A stretch of DNA of 64,000 bases from Arthrobacter sp. ES3-54 (GTDB lineage: Bacteria > Actinomycetota > Actinomycetes > Actinomycetales > Micrococcaceae). The stretch covers positions 62,001 to 126,000 of the forward strand of contig NZ_JAQFIF010000006.1 in assembly GCF_029504395.1 (NCBI RefSeq), read 5' to 3'. The notes beneath the pieces were generated by a model that was not told where the DNA came from, did not search any database, and saw nothing but the letters and a program-made list of their open reading frames with translations. The translations under genes and the position numbers were made by a program. Shown in pieces: positions 13,077 to 21,728 of the stretch. Position 1 is the stretch's first letter. Each line of letters opens with the position of its first letter.

Positions 13077-13670
13077 CTAGTTCTCTTCGGGGGCTGCGGC
13101 TTCGGCCGGTGCTTCGGCCTCGGCTACTGCATCTGCTGCGGGAGCTTCTTCAGCGGCGGGTGCTTCGGCTGCTGCCGGTGCACCGTTCTCTTCTTCAAGC
13201 TTGAGGCGCAGTGCGTCGATGATGCGTACAGCAGCGGCAGCAGGAGCCTTGAGGATGCCTGCAACCTTAGCGAGCTGCAGCTCGCGGGACTCGAGTGCTG
13301 CCAGGGCAGCAACTTCGCTGGCGTTCAGAGCCTTGCCCTCGAAGTAACCGGTCTTGATGACCAGCTGCTTGTTAGCCTTGGCAAAATCCGTCAGGCTCTT
13401 GGCAGCGGCAACTGCGTCACCCTTGATGAACGCGATTGCAGTGGGGCCGGCGAGCTGATTGTCGAATGCTTCGACACCAGCTTCCTTAGCTGCAATAGCG
13501 GTCAGGGTGTTCTTGACGACCGAGAACTTGGTGTCCTGGCCGAGAGAGACACGCAGCTGCTTGAGCTGTGCAACGGTGAGCCCACGGTATTCGGTCAGGA
13601 CAGCGGCGTTCGATTCCTTGAAATCGTTAGTGATCTCAGCTACTGCTGAAACCTTGCTAGGCGTTGCCAT
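13077..13670 (-). CDS. rplJ: 50S ribosomal protein L10
   Basis: The 197-residue L10 anchors the L7/L12 dimers to the ribosome. The ATG at 13668-13670 (protein MATPSKVSAVAEI) is chosen because AAGGAGG lies just upstream; the open frame runs further upstream through the leader. The core contains the family segment LTEYRGLTVAQLKQLR. The last 35 or so residues are an acidic Ala/Pro/Glu tail of low complexity, longer than in E. coli L10 (165 residues). The gene is preceded by a structured leader and an attenuator-like hairpin. Confidence 0.97.
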   Translation of the reverse strand: MATPSKVSAVAEITNDFKESNAAVLTEYRGLTVAQLKQLRVSLGQDTKFSVVKNTLTAIAAKEAGVEAFDNQLAGPTAIAFIKGDAVAAAKSLTDFAKANKQLVIKTGYFEGKALNASEVAALAALESRELQLAKVAGILKAPAAAAVRIIDALRLKLEEENGAPAAAEAPAAEEAPAADAVAEAEAPAEAAAPEEN

Positions 13671-13731
13671 AACCCTCCTTCCGGGGATAGTGCCGGTGTG
13701 TCCGGGTCCCCGCTCAAAAAGAGCTAAAACT

Positions 13732-13760
13732 AAAAAACGCCCCGCGCAGATGCACGGGGC
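13732..13760 (-). terminator. Terminator-like hairpin in the rplJ leader
   Basis: On the minus strand GCCCCG and CGGGGC (13755-13760 with 13739-13744) form a stem followed at once by a run of six T (13732-13737), a canonical intrinsic terminator 62 bases before rplJ. Because the promoter candidate lies upstream of it, it is best read as an attenuator; it could instead end the upstream acetyltransferase transcript. Confidence 0.7.
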
Positions 13761-13925
13761 TTGTCTCGACGCGGTCCATGACCGCGGAGCTTTGCTTCGT
13801 TCACCTGCGCCGGCCGCCCTATGTTCAGGGTCCTTCGTCCGGAAATCCACTGCGCTCTCCCGGCGCGACTGCAGAAGTGAGTCTTGCTTGGGAGAGTGGA
13901 TTTCCAACAACCGACGGTCTTTGGT
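13761..13925 (-). promoter_or_regulatory. Structured rplJL leader (L10-leader-like)
   Basis: The region contains a long imperfect hairpin with arms 13841-13861 and 13890-13905 (sharing GGAAATCCACT) and a perfect 7-bp hairpin CGCGGTC/GACCGCG around 13770-13786. Long bulged hairpins before rplJ bind the L10-L12 complex in other bacteria and control the operon. The position and the downstream terminator fit this, but I cannot test the match to the L10-leader covariance model. Confidence 0.55.
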
Positions 13926-13931
13926 CCTCCA

Positions 13932-13961
13932 AGCTTACGGGACGCGGCTCGCGTGTTCCAA
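13932..13961 (-). promoter_or_regulatory. Predicted rplJL promoter
   Basis: On the minus strand TTGGAA (13956-13961) and TAAGCT (13932-13937) are 18 bases apart, just upstream of the structured leader. A start near 13925 would include the whole leader. Confidence 0.5.
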
Positions 13962-14005
13962 ATCGGGCCGCGAGGACCGGCTCAGCGCGCCGTCCGCCTG
14001 CGGCC

Positions 14006-15115
14006 TCAGCTGACGGCAGGCCCGAAGTTGGGGAGTTCTTTCTGCCAGAGACCCGTCACGCCCGCCGTCGTGAATCCGAGCTGCTGGTTGACCTTGAGGA
14101 GGTAGCGGTTCTCCGGGGCGTTCCACGTGTACAGGACCCGGGCGTCCGGGAACTGTTCGCTCAGCCGTTCCATGTTGGCGACCTTGATCAGCAGCCCGAG
14201 TTTGTTGCCGCGGTGTTCCTGCAGCACCACAGTGTCGTCCTGGAAGACGACGTCCGGGCGCAGGGCCAGGACACTGATGGTGGTCAGGCCCACGAGCGTT
14301 CCGCTGGCGATGTGCTCGACGGCGGTGACCACCGTCCGGCGGCCCTGGGCAATGGTGACCTCCTCCGCCTCGCGGAGGATGCCGCCGTCGAACACCATTT
14401 CCTGGGCATCGGGCCCCGGCACTTCGTCCTCGCCTGCCTGGTTCTCCAGGGCGGCGACGGCCTCCAGCCACTGGTCGGGGCACCGGTCCGTCCAGTGGTG
14501 CAGACGGTAGCGGCCGGCATTGGCTTCCTCGGCCTCGGCCTCGAGCTCGGCGACGAGTTTGGTGTCCAGCGGCAGCGCGCAGGAACTGAACTGTTCGATG
14601 TGCTGGAGGGTGTAGCCGGTGTGGCGGGCAAATTCGACGTCACGGCTTCCCAACGGAACAAACCCGACGCCGCTGCCGGGCACGAGCTGTTCGGCGTCCG
14701 GGTCCGTCAGGGTTGATCCCGGATGGTTGGTGTCGATCAGGATCGTGTGGCGGCCCTCGTCCCGTGCGAAGTGCTCCGCGGCCTCCAGCAGCTGCCTGCC
14801 CACGCCTTGGCGCCGGAACTCCGGAAGGATATCGAGCGTGAATTCGGCGAGGTCGAGGTTGTCCATGAGCGGCAGCGCGATGTCCGCCGTCCCGACAATC
14901 ACGCCGTCGATCTTGGCCACCAGGATCACCTGGCGTTCGTACGGGTCCGCCATCTCCAGAAGCTTCTCCTGCGGCGCGTAGGCGAGGTCGTCAGTGCCCC
15001 AGGTCTGCATCCGGACCCGCCGCCCCACTTCGATGGCGGCGAGGAAGTCGGCGGCATCGGGCGCGTCAAGGGAATCGGGGATCCACACCTGCTCAATCCG
15101 TACTTCGTTTGCCAT
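14006..15115 (-). CDS. Tandem-domain GNAT N-acetyltransferase (copy 1)
   Basis: This 369-residue protein has two GNAT folds. The first carries a typical acetyl-CoA motif, EFRRQGVGRQLL, near residue 120. The second has a variant, EHRGNKLGLLIKVANM, in the last third. The substrate is unknown. The ATG at 15113-15115 (MANEVRIEQ) is the most plausible start, but no good ribosome-binding site is visible and in-frame ATGs at 15122-15127 are alternatives. It is a paralogue of the next gene on the same strand: both share the layout and the LGLLIK/LGMLIK segment. The pair sits inside the ribosomal protein cluster, between rplA and rplJ. Confidence 0.8.
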   Translation of the reverse strand: MANEVRIEQVWIPDSLDAPDAADFLAAIEVGRRVRMQTWGTDDLAYAPQEKLLEMADPYERQVILVAKIDGVIVGTADIALPLMDNLDLAEFTLDILPEFRRQGVGRQLLEAAEHFARDEGRHTILIDTNHPGSTLTDPDAEQLVPGSGVGFVPLGSRDVEFARHTGYTLQHIEQFSSCALPLDTKLVAELEAEAEEANAGRYRLHHWTDRCPDQWLEAVAALENQAGEDEVPGPDAQEMVFDGGILREAEEVTIAQGRRTVVTAVEHIASGTLVGLTTISVLALRPDVVFQDDTVVLQEHRGNKLGLLIKVANMERLSEQFPDARVLYTWNAPENRYLLKVNQQLGFTTAGVTGLWQKELPNFGPAVS

Positions 15116-15268
15116 AGAGGGCATCATCCCAGCCGTTGTGCCACCCACCATCGGTACGGCCCGGCTCAAACCGGGCTTTCAACCGCCAGCATATGCTGGT
15201 TTGGACCGCTGTTCCATTGGTGACGCCGGGCAGTTTCTGCTCCATTCGGCGCCCGGCCGCCGCGGGCC

Positions 15269-15332
15269 GTCAGTTGCGGGTGTCGTCAGTTGCGGGTGCC
15301 GTCAGTTGCGGGTGCCGTCAGTTCACGGTGCC
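15269..15332. repeat. Four 16-bp tandem repeats over a stop codon
   Basis: GTCAGTTGCGGGTGYC is repeated head to tail at 15269, 15285, 15301 and, degenerate, 15317. The fourth unit contains the stop codon and last codons (GTVN) of the second acetyltransferase gene, so the array seems to have grown out of the 3' end of the gene. The 16-base period is not a multiple of three. Confidence 0.85.
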
Positions 15333-16430
15333 GTCACTGGCCGTGGTCCGCTGCCACTCGCCGTCGTAGCCCGCCGGCCTGAACCCCAGCGCGATGTTGA
15401 TGCCGAGCATGTGATCGTTTTCGGCGGCGTTGTAGGTCAGCACGCGCCGCACCGCGGGGTGAGCCTCACCCAGCAGCCGCAGGTTGAGGATCTTGATCAG
15501 CATGCCGAGCCGGTGGCCGCGGTGGCTCGCCGCGACGAGGGTGTCGTCCTGGCTGGCCAGCCAGGGTTTGTCGGCCGTTGTCTGGAGGACCGTATACGCG
15601 GCCAGTTCACCGGTGCCCCGGTGCCGTGCCGCCACCACCAGGGCGGACTGGCCGGCCCGCCGCCAGGTGTCCTCGACGTGGCGGACCCGGGCGACGTCCC
15701 AGATTTCCGGCTCGTAGCTCAGGGCGCCCGTGGGAGCGTCCGTGCTCATGCGCGACATCAGCACCGCGAGCTCGGCGGCATGTTCCTCCGGGCATGCATC
15801 GGTCCAGTGCAGCAGCTCGTACGCCCCCGCCCTTGCCTGGGCGTCCCGTTCCAGGCTGTCGAAGTCCGCCTGGGGCGGGACGTCGAGCGAGCTAAACCGC
15901 TCGACTTGCTCCAGCCGGTAGCCGGCCTGTCCGGCGAAGCGGACGCCGCGTGCGCCCGCTGGCAGCGCGCCGGCCCCCGTGGCGGGCTTGACGATATTCG
16001 GGCCGTCGACGTCGAAATCAGCCGGGTGCTCCGTGAAGGTCTGCAGTATTGTCCGCCCGTCGGCGGCGGCCAGCGCTTCGGCGTGCTCCAGCAGGGCCCG
16101 GCCGATTCCTGCGCCGGCGAAGGAGTCCAGGACGCTCACGTGCAGGAGCGCACTGCCCAGATTCTCCTGCAATTCGCAGCGGAGCCAGGAGTTGGCCACC
16201 ATGCGCCCGTCAACACGGACGAAGAAGAGCCGCGTGCGGGTGTAGACGGAGTCCCGCCAGTACTGAAGGCGTGCCGCCGGGGACATCGACCGGTCAAGGT
16301 TGCCCCAGGTCTGCAGGATGAGTTCATCGCAGAGCTCCATGAATTCCAGGAACTCCGCTGCGTCAGCATCAGCGGCATCAAGGCTTGCGGGCAGGGAGAG
16401 TTGCTCGATGAGGTACGACGGCGTAGTCAC
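15318..16430 (-). CDS. Tandem-domain GNAT N-acetyltransferase (copy 2)
   Basis: This 370-residue paralogue of the previous gene has a first GNAT motif at SFAGAGIGRALLEHAEAL and a second at SHRGHRLGMLIKILNL. Substrate unknown; paired GNAT folds also occur in mycothiol synthase and antibiotic-modifying enzymes, but the sequences here are not MshD. The start is a GTG with no ribosome-binding site; the -10 element TAGGCT ends six bases before it, so the mRNA is probably leaderless. It lies after the rplKA terminator and has its own promoter, so it is probably expressed separately from the ribosomal operons. Confidence 0.8.
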   Translation of the reverse strand: MTTPSYLIEQLSLPASLDAADADAAEFLEFMELCDELILQTWGNLDRSMSPAARLQYWRDSVYTRTRLFFVRVDGRMVANSWLRCELQENLGSALLHVSVLDSFAGAGIGRALLEHAEALAAADGRTILQTFTEHPADFDVDGPNIVKPATGAGALPAGARGVRFAGQAGYRLEQVERFSSLDVPPQADFDSLERDAQARAGAYELLHWTDACPEEHAAELAVLMSRMSTDAPTGALSYEPEIWDVARVRHVEDTWRRAGQSALVVAARHRGTGELAAYTVLQTTADKPWLASQDDTLVAASHRGHRLGMLIKILNLRLLGEAHPAVRRVLTYNAAENDHMLGINIALGFRPAGYDGEWQRTTASDGTVN

Positions 16431-16436
16431 CGGGAC

Positions 16437-16465
16437 AGCCTAACCGGCAAGACCGGCGGCTCCAA
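16437..16465 (-). promoter_or_regulatory. Leaderless promoter of acetyltransferase copy 2
   Basis: TTGGAG (16460-16465), 17 bases, TAGGCT (16437-16442), then six bases and the GTG start. This is the clearest leaderless promoter in the window because both hexamers are recognisable. Confidence 0.65.
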
Positions 16466-16501
16466 GGGTTCGGGACGCCGACGATGTCAGGCGCCGCAAC
16501 G

Positions 16502-16539
16502 GCGAAAGGCCGCCCCGCGGTTGCGGGACGGCCTTTCGC
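16502..16539 (-). terminator. rplKA terminator
   Basis: A 17-position stem with one mismatch (16502-16518 with 16523-16539) and a GGTT loop lies 48 bases after the rplA stop codon and ends the L11-L1 unit. Confidence 0.8.
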
Positions 16540-16586
16540 TGGAGCTGGTGACGTCATTGAAGGCGACGCCGTGGATCCGGTGAGGA

Positions 16587-17294
16587 CTAGACCTCGGTCA
16601 GGACCTTGGTGACGTTGGGGTCAACCGAGATGCCCGGGCCAAACGTGGTGGCGACGGTGGCCTTCTGGATGTAGCGGCCCTTGGAAGCGGACGGCTTGAG
16701 GCGAAGAACCTCTTCGAGTGCAGCCGCGTAGTTCTCGGCCAGCTTCAGGGCGTCGAAGGAAACCTTGCCGATGATGAAGTGCAGGTTCGAGTGCTTGTCG
16801 ACGCGGAAGTCGATCTTGCCGCCCTTGATGTCGTTGACAGCCTTCGCGACGTCAGCGGTCACGGTGCCGGTCTTCGGGTTCGGCATCAGGTTACGCGGAC
16901 CCAGGACCTTACCGAGGCGGCCAACCTTGCCCATGAGGTCAGGCGTGGCGACGGCGGCGTCGAAGTCGGTCCAGCCGCCGGCGATCTTTTCGATCAGGTC
17001 ATCGGAACCAACGAAGTCGGCGCCGGCTGCGATTGCAGCCTCAGCCTTGTCGCCCGTTGCGAAGACGAGGACGCGGGCGGTCTTACCGGTGCCGTGGGGC
17101 AGGATAACGGTGCCGCGGACCATCTGGTCGGCCTTGCGAGGGTCAACGCCCAGACGGAAAGCGACCTCAACGGTGGCGTCGAACTTGGACGGGTTGGTGT
17201 CCTTGGCGAGCGTCACTGCCTCGAACGGCGCGTAGAACTTCTCCGCGTCGATCTTGGCCGCGGCTGCCTCATATGCTTTGCTGCGCTTTGCCAT
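16587..17294 (-). CDS. rplA: 50S ribosomal protein L1
   Basis: The 235-residue L1 forms the mobile stalk near the E site and is a translational repressor of its own operon in many bacteria. The family signature [20 protein letters not shown] lies near residues 122-141. The ATG is preceded by AAGGAG. It follows rplK after 183 bases on the same strand and ends at a strong hairpin. Confidence 0.97.
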   Translation of the reverse strand: MAKRSKAYEAAAAKIDAEKFYAPFEAVTLAKDTNPSKFDATVEVAFRLGVDPRKADQMVRGTVILPHGTGKTARVLVFATGDKAEAAIAAGADFVGSDDLIEKIAGGWTDFDAAVATPDLMGKVGRLGKVLGPRNLMPNPKTGTVTADVAKAVNDIKGGKIDFRVDKHSNLHFIIGKVSFDALKLAENYAAALEEVLRLKPSASKGRYIQKATVATTFGPGISVDPNVTKVLTEV

Positions 17295-17477
17295 GCTGCT
17301 TATTTCTCCTTGTGCAGTTGTGGTCTGCGGACCGCGCTGGGCCCTGCCACAGGCGGTATTCCGGCTGGTTTATCTTCCGGAATTCCGCTTTTCATTGTTT
17401 AGGTGGTGCCGGCTGGCCGGCGGTGCTGACCGTCGTCGTGCTCGGTTTCCCGAACCCGGCGCATCAGCGGTCGGGAA

Positions 17478-17909
17478 TTAACCCTCGACGGTGATACCCA
17501 TGGAGCGGGCGGTGCCGGCGATGATCTTCGCTGCGCCTTCGAGGCTGGTGGCGTTGAGGTCTTCCATCTTGGTGGTGGCGATCTCGTTGACCTGGGCCTG
17601 GGTCAGCTTGGCAACCTTGACGGTGTGCGGGGTAGCTGAACCCTTGGCGACGCCTGCAGCCTTCTTGATGAGCTCTGCAGCCGGCGGGGTCTTGGTGATG
17701 AACGTGAAGGAACGGTCTTCGTAGACCGTGATCTCCACGGGGATAACGTTGCCGCGCTGGGCTTCCGTCGCAGCGTTGTACGCCTTGCAGAATTCCATGA
17801 TGTTGACACCGTGCTGGCCAAGCGCAGGACCGATCGGCGGGGCCGGGTTAGCGGCACCTGCCTGGATCTGCAGCTTGATGAGGCCGGTGACCTTCTTCTT
17901 GGGAGCCAA
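17478..17909 (-). CDS. rplK: 50S ribosomal protein L11
   Basis: The 143-residue L11 binds the GTPase-associated 23S rRNA region and is needed for stringent-response activation. The TTG at 17907-17909 is taken as start (protein [13 protein letters not shown] after the initiator) because AAGGA lies seven bases upstream and the length matches the family; the open frame extends six codons further. The proline-rich [13 protein letters not shown] segment, the thiopeptide-binding region, is intact. Confidence 0.96.
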
Positions 17910-17964
17910 TGTAGGTCCTTCTCTCAAATACGTCCTGGGGCACAGGAGCGTGCCTCAGGTTGGT

Positions 17965-18015
17965 GGCCGCCATGGCAAGGCGGCCGGCCGCCCCATGGCT
18001 GCTAAGCGGGCAGCC
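17965..18015 (-). other. Hairpins between nusG and rplK
   Basis: Two stems lie in the gap: GGCTGC/GCAGCC (17997-18002 with 18010-18015) and GGCCGCC/GGCGGCC (17965-17971 with 17979-17985). Neither has a T-tract. They may be partial terminators or leader structures for rplK. Confidence 0.45.
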
Positions 18016-18038
18016 CGGGGCGAATTCTTAGGGAACAG

Positions 18039-18899
18039 CTAGATCTTGCTGACCTGGTTGAACGCCAGGGTGACCGGAGTCTCGCGCTCGAAGATGGACA
18101 CCAGCACCACGAGGGTCTGGGAATCGATCTTGATCTCGGAGATCGTCGCGGGGAGGGTCTCGAACGGGCCTTCCTTGACGATGACGGACTCGCCAACCTC
18201 GAAGTCGACGTCGACCTGGGCGGCGGCGTGCTTGACCGGCTTGCCCTTCTCGGCCTGCTCTTCTTCGAAGACCGGGGCGAGCATGGAGAAGACCTCATCA
18301 AGGCGCAGCGGGACCGGGTTGTGGGCGTTGCCCACGAAGCCGGTGACGCCGGGGGTGTGGCGGACGGCGCCCCAGGAAGCATCCGTCAGGTCCATGCGGA
18401 CCAGGACGTAACCGGGGATGCGGACGCGGTTGATGACCTTGCGCTGAGCGTTCTTGATCTCAACGACTTCCTCCATCGGAACCTGGATTTCGAAGATGTA
18501 ATCTTCCATGTCCAGAGTCTGGATGCGGGTCTCAAGGTTGGCCTTGACGCGGTTCTCGTAGCCGGCGTAGGAGTGGATGACGTACCAGTCACCTTCCTGG
18601 CGGCGCAGCTTGGCCTTGAACTCGTCGGCGGGGTCGACGTCGGCCTTGGCGGCCGCGGCAGCCAGCGCGTCTGCGTCAGTGTCCTCAGCGCCTTCAGCGT
18701 CGGTATCAACAGCGACGACGGCTTCGGCATCTGCTGCCTCTGCGTCTTCTGTAGCTACTTCTTCCGTGGCTTCGGCCTCGTCAGTGACGTCGGAATCGGG
18801 CGCAGCAGACGCAGCCTCGGACTCTTCCGCGGCTTCCACCGCGGCGCCCTGGCTCTTATCCAGCTCAGTCTCAGTTACCTCGAGCTCCTGCTCAGACAC
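18039..18899 (-). CDS. nusG: Transcription termination/antitermination factor NusG
   Basis: This 286-residue NusG couples RNA polymerase to the ribosome or to Rho. The first 100 or so residues are an acidic Ala/Glu/Asp-rich low-complexity extension common in actinobacterial NusG. The NGN domain begins at [11 protein letters not shown] and includes the PGYVLVRM strand; the KOW domain starts at [14 protein letters not shown]. The GTG at 18897-18899 is chosen because AGGAGA lies five bases upstream; an ATG ten codons earlier has a poorer context. It follows secE by about 110 bases and precedes rplK. Confidence 0.95.
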   Translation of the reverse strand: MSEQELEVTETELDKSQGAAVEAAEESEAASAAPDSDVTDEAEATEEVATEDAEAADAEAVVAVDTDAEGAEDTDADALAAAAAKADVDPADEFKAKLRRQEGDWYVIHSYAGYENRVKANLETRIQTLDMEDYIFEIQVPMEEVVEIKNAQRKVINRVRIPGYVLVRMDLTDASWGAVRHTPGVTGFVGNAHNPVPLRLDEVFSMLAPVFEEEQAEKGKPVKHAAAQVDVDFEVGESVIVKEGPFETLPATISEIKIDSQTLVVLVSIFERETPVTLAFNQVSKI

Positions 18900-19012
18900 T
18901 TGGTCTCCTGCTTCCTCATTGCCTAACATGCCTATTTAAATGACTCAATTCCGCACACTCCGTGGAATCTCCGGTTTCCCGGGACATCCACGCAGTCTGC
19001 GGACCGGTCGCC

Positions 19013-19297
19013 TTAGCTGTCCGTGGGGCCGCTGCCGCCGAAGACCCAGCTGACCGCGGTCCCGAAGGCCAAGTCCAGCAGGGTGACGATCACCATCATG
19101 ATGGTCACGAACACCAGCACGACGAGCGTGTAGTTGATCAGTTCTTTACGGGTCGGTGCGACGACCTTCTTCAGTTCGCCAATGACCTGGCGGATGAAGA
19201 TCGCGATGCGAGCGAAGAAGCCGGGCTTGGCGGCATTCTTGGCGGGGCGGCCTTTGGAGCTGCTGGCAGCTGTTTCGGTCACCTGGTCCTCACTCAT
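19013..19297 (-). CDS. secE: Preprotein translocase subunit SecE
   Basis: SecE clamps the SecY channel. This 94-residue form has a polar, basic N-terminus, the conserved amphipathic segment FIRQVIGELKKVVAPTRKEL and one transmembrane helix (YTLVVLVFVTIMMVIVTLLD). The ATG at 19295-19297 has GAGG directly adjacent, which is too close. A GTG five codons later (19282) has better spacing from GAGG, so the true start may be there. tRNA-Trp lies 80 bases upstream on the same strand and nusG follows. Confidence 0.92.
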   Translation of the reverse strand: MSEDQVTETAASSSKGRPAKNAAKPGFFARIAIFIRQVIGELKKVVAPTRKELINYTLVVLVFVTIMMVIVTLLDLAFGTAVSWVFGGSGPTDS

Positions 19298-19348
19298 CCT
19301 CGCAATGATCGGATACCCGGCTCTGAACTGAACCATGGTTGCTGCGCT

Positions 19349-19369
19349 TGTTCCGGATGACCCGGAACA
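19349..19369 (-). other. Hairpin between tRNA-Trp and secE
   Basis: TGTTCCGG and CCGGAACA pair perfectly over 8 bp with a five-base loop, eight bases after the tRNA 3' end. Without a T-tract it is more likely a processing signal for a tRNA-secE co-transcript than a full terminator. Confidence 0.5.
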
Positions 19370-19376
19370 GCATGCG

Positions 19377-19449
19377 CAGGGCAGACAGGACTCGAACCTG
19401 CAACCTGCGGTTTTGGAGACCGCTGCGCTACCAATTGCGCCACTACCCT
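19377..19449 (-). tRNA. tRNA-Trp (anticodon CCA)
   Basis: The 73 bases fold as a tRNA. The acceptor stem is AGGGTAG/CTGCCCT with one G-T pair, the D arm contains GCGCAATTGGTAGCGC, the anticodon stem GCGGT/ACCGC holds loop CTCCAAA (anticodon CCA), and the T loop is TTCGAGT. The discriminator base is G73, as in bacterial tRNA-Trp. The 3' CCA is not encoded. Linkage to secE-nusG is a conserved actinobacterial arrangement. Confidence 0.97.
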
Positions 19450-19535
19450 TCGGGGAGAAAATTCGCTCCGGCCGACGCGTTCCCCAGGCTTCCCTGAGGC
19501 GCAGGCCATCATCGTGTTTTCAACACCGGAGAACC

Positions 19536-19565
19536 AGTCTACGCAACAACTGCGCCTACGTCGAA
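19536..19565 (-). promoter_or_regulatory. Predicted tRNA-Trp/secE promoter
   Basis: TTCGAC (19560-19565) and TAGACT (19536-19541) are 18 bases apart on the minus strand, about 85 bases upstream of the mature tRNA 5' end. The -35 match is weak. Confidence 0.4.
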
Positions 19566-19726
19566 CCGGCCCTCTTCCGGACCCCTGCGTGTCTTCGCAA
19601 ACCAACTGACAGCCGTCAGTCATATTCGCGTTCAGGCACCCCGGGGGATCCGCTGAACAGCATAGAGTAGATTTCGTCGAATCCCATATCCAGCCTTCCA
19701 GCTGCAAGCGAAGAACGGACCCGCCC

Positions 19727-20944
19727 ATGTCTGCTGCCCGCATTTCCCAGCGCATTTCCGCCATAGCCGAATCCGCCACTCTGGCCGTCGATGCCAAGGC
19801 GAAGGCGCTGAAGGCAGCCGGCCGGCCGGTCATCGGCTTCGGCGCCGGGGAACCCGACTTTCCGACGCCCGGCTACATTGTGCAGGCCGCCATCGAGGCC
19901 GCCAGCCAGCCGAAGTACCACCGCTACTCCCCCGCCGGCGGGCTGCCGGAGCTGAAGCAGGCCATCGCGGACAAGACCTTCCGGGATTCCGGCTACAAGG
20001 CCGAGGCATCCCAGGTGCTGGTGACCAACGGCGGCAAGCAGGCCGTCTACAACACCTTCGCCACCCTCCTGGATCCGGGCGACGAGGTCATTGTTCCCAC
20101 CCCGTTCTGGACCACGTACCCCGAGGCCATCCGGCTGGGCGGCGGCGTGCCGGTGGAGGTCTTCGCGGGCCCGGAGCAGGGGTACCTGGTCACCGTGGAC
20201 CAGCTGGAAGCGGCCCTCACGGAGCGCACCAAGATCCTTCTCTTCGTCTCCCCCTCCAACCCCACCGGTGCCGTGTACTCGCCGGAGCAGGTCAAGGAGA
20301 TCGGCCAGTGGGCAGCGTCCAAGGGCTTGTGGGTTGTCACCGACGAGATCTACGAGCACCTGACGTACGACGGCGTGCCGTTCACGTCGATCGCCACCGC
20401 AGTTCCCGAGCTCGGCGACAAGATGGTCATCCTCAACGGCGTCGCCAAGACCTATGCCATGACCGGCTGGCGCGTGGGCTGGATGATCGGGCCGGCGGAC
20501 GTCATCAAGGCCGCCACCAACCTGCAGTCCCACGCGACGTCGAACGTCTCCAACATTCCCCAGGTCGCCGCCCTCGCGGCCGTATCCGGGCCGTTGACCG
20601 CCGTCGATGAGATGAAGGTGGCATTTGACCGCCGCCGCAAGGCAATCGTCGCGGGCCTGAACGCCATTGACGGCGTTGACTGCCCGACGCCGAAGGGCGC
20701 GTTCTACGTGTACGCGGACGTCCGCGCGCTGCTGGGCAAGGAGTTCCCGTCCGCGAACGGTCCGGTGCGGCCAGCCACCTCCGCCGAACTCGCGGCGCTG
20801 ATCCTGGACGAGGTCGAGGTCGCTGTGGTTCCCGGCGAGGCGTTCGGCCCGTCCGGCTACCTGCGACTGTCCTACGCGCTGGGTGACGACGACCTGGCCA
20901 CGGGCGTCGCCCGCCTGCAGGACTTCCTCGGCAAAGCGAAGTAG
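19727..20944 (+). CDS. aspC: Pyridoxal-phosphate aminotransferase (aspartate aminotransferase type)
   Basis: This 405-residue class I aminotransferase probably interconverts aspartate and 2-oxoglutarate with oxaloacetate and glutamate. The PLP-binding lysine is K241 in [16 protein letters not shown]. Other signatures are [10 protein letters not shown], the [10 protein letters not shown] loop with the PLP-contacting Asn, DEIYEHL and the C-terminal substrate-carboxylate Arg in YLRLSYA. The usual SKTYAMTG has Ala in place of Ser, which is tolerated in the family. The gene is divergent from tRNA-Trp/secE and ends at a large palindrome. Substrate choice is inferred from the subfamily. Confidence 0.88.
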   Translation: MSAARISQRISAIAESATLAVDAKAKALKAAGRPVIGFGAGEPDFPTPGYIVQAAIEAASQPKYHRYSPAGGLPELKQAIADKTFRDSGYKAEASQVLVTNGGKQAVYNTFATLLDPGDEVIVPTPFWTTYPEAIRLGGGVPVEVFAGPEQGYLVTVDQLEAALTERTKILLFVSPSNPTGAVYSPEQVKEIGQWAASKGLWVVTDEIYEHLTYDGVPFTSIATAVPELGDKMVILNGVAKTYAMTGWRVGWMIGPADVIKAATNLQSHATSNVSNIPQVAALAAVSGPLTAVDEMKVAFDRRRKAIVAGLNAIDGVDCPTPKGAFYVYADVRALLGKEFPSANGPVRPATSAELAALILDEVEVAVVPGEAFGPSGYLRLSYALGDDDLATGVARLQDFLGKAK

Positions 20945-20963
20945 GCAGCCCCAACCCCCGATT

Positions 20964-21016
20964 CGCTATCCCTTTGGGTCCTTATTGCCGCGGCATAAGG
21001 ACCCAAAGTGATAGCG
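20964..21016. terminator. 53-bp palindrome between convergent genes
   Basis: CGCTATC-type and CTTTGGGTCCTTAT arms on the left pair with ATAAGGACCCAAAG and GATAGCG on the right, with one mismatch; the centre TGCCGCGGCA is itself a perfect palindrome. It lies between aspC (plus) and the response regulator gene (minus) and could terminate both. Its length and near-perfect symmetry would also suit a repetitive extragenic palindrome. Confidence 0.7.
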
Positions 21017-21026
21017 CATCATTGGT

Positions 21027-21728
21027 TTAAAGGAGGCGGCGCTCGGCGGCCCAGCGGGTCAGCTCGTGGCGGCTGGAGAGCTGGAGCTTGCGCAGCACGG
21101 CAGAGACGTGGGTTTCAACGGTCTTGATCGAGATGAACAGTTCCTTGGCCACCTCCTTGTAGCTGTAGCCGCGCGCGATCAGGCGCATCACTTCGAGCTC
21201 CCGGGCCGAGAGCTTGTCCAGCTCGTCGTCGGCGATGTCCGCGGGGGCCGTGCCGAACGCGTCCAGGACGAAGCCCGCCAGCCGGGGCGAGAAGACGGCG
21301 TCGCCGCCGGCCACCCGGCGGACGGCGCTGCTGATCTCCGCACCGGAAATTGTCTTCGTCACATAGCCACGCGCGCCTGCCCGGATCACGGACACGACAT
21401 CTTCCGCCGCGTCGGAGACGCTCAAAGCCAGGAACCGTGTGGTGCCCAGCAGCGGCGCCGAGCCGGCCAGGACCTCGCGTCCGCCGCCACCACGGCCGCC
21501 CGGCAGATGGACGTCAAGCAGCACGACGTCGGGGCGCTGGGCTGCGATGACGGCGATTGCCTCCTCCACGGTTCCGGCCTCCCCCGCGACGACGATGTCC
21601 GTGTCCAGGTCCGCCTTCAACCCGGAGCGGAAGATGGCGTGGTCGTCCACGATCACCACCCGAACTGGTGCCGGGCTTCCTGGCGATTGGTTTCCTGGTG
21701 CCGGGTTTCCTGGTGCTGGGCTGGTCAC
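21027..21728 (-). CDS. LuxR/NarL-family response regulator
   Basis: This 233-residue regulator has a receiver domain (RVVIVDDHAIFRSG; phospho-acceptor D72 in LLDVHLPGG; TKTISG with the conserved Lys) and a C-terminal LuxR helix-turn-helix (LSARELEVMRLIARGYSYKEVAKELFISIKTVETHVS, given here only as landmarks LSARELEV and IKTVETHV). A repetitive Pro/Gly/Asn stretch precedes the receiver. Its GTG start overlaps the kinase stop codon in a GTGA junction, so the pair is translationally coupled. It is the output protein of the PspC-kinase system and probably controls the divergent PspC genes. Confidence 0.9.
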   Translation of the reverse strand: MTSPAPGNPAPGNQSPGSPAPVRVVIVDDHAIFRSGLKADLDTDIVVAGEAGTVEEAIAVIAAQRPDVVLLDVHLPGGRGGGGREVLAGSAPLLGTTRFLALSVSDAAEDVVSVIRAGARGYVTKTISGAEISSAVRRVAGGDAVFSPRLAGFVLDAFGTAPADIADDELDKLSARELEVMRLIARGYSYKEVAKELFISIKTVETHVSAVLRKLQLSSRHELTRWAAERRLL

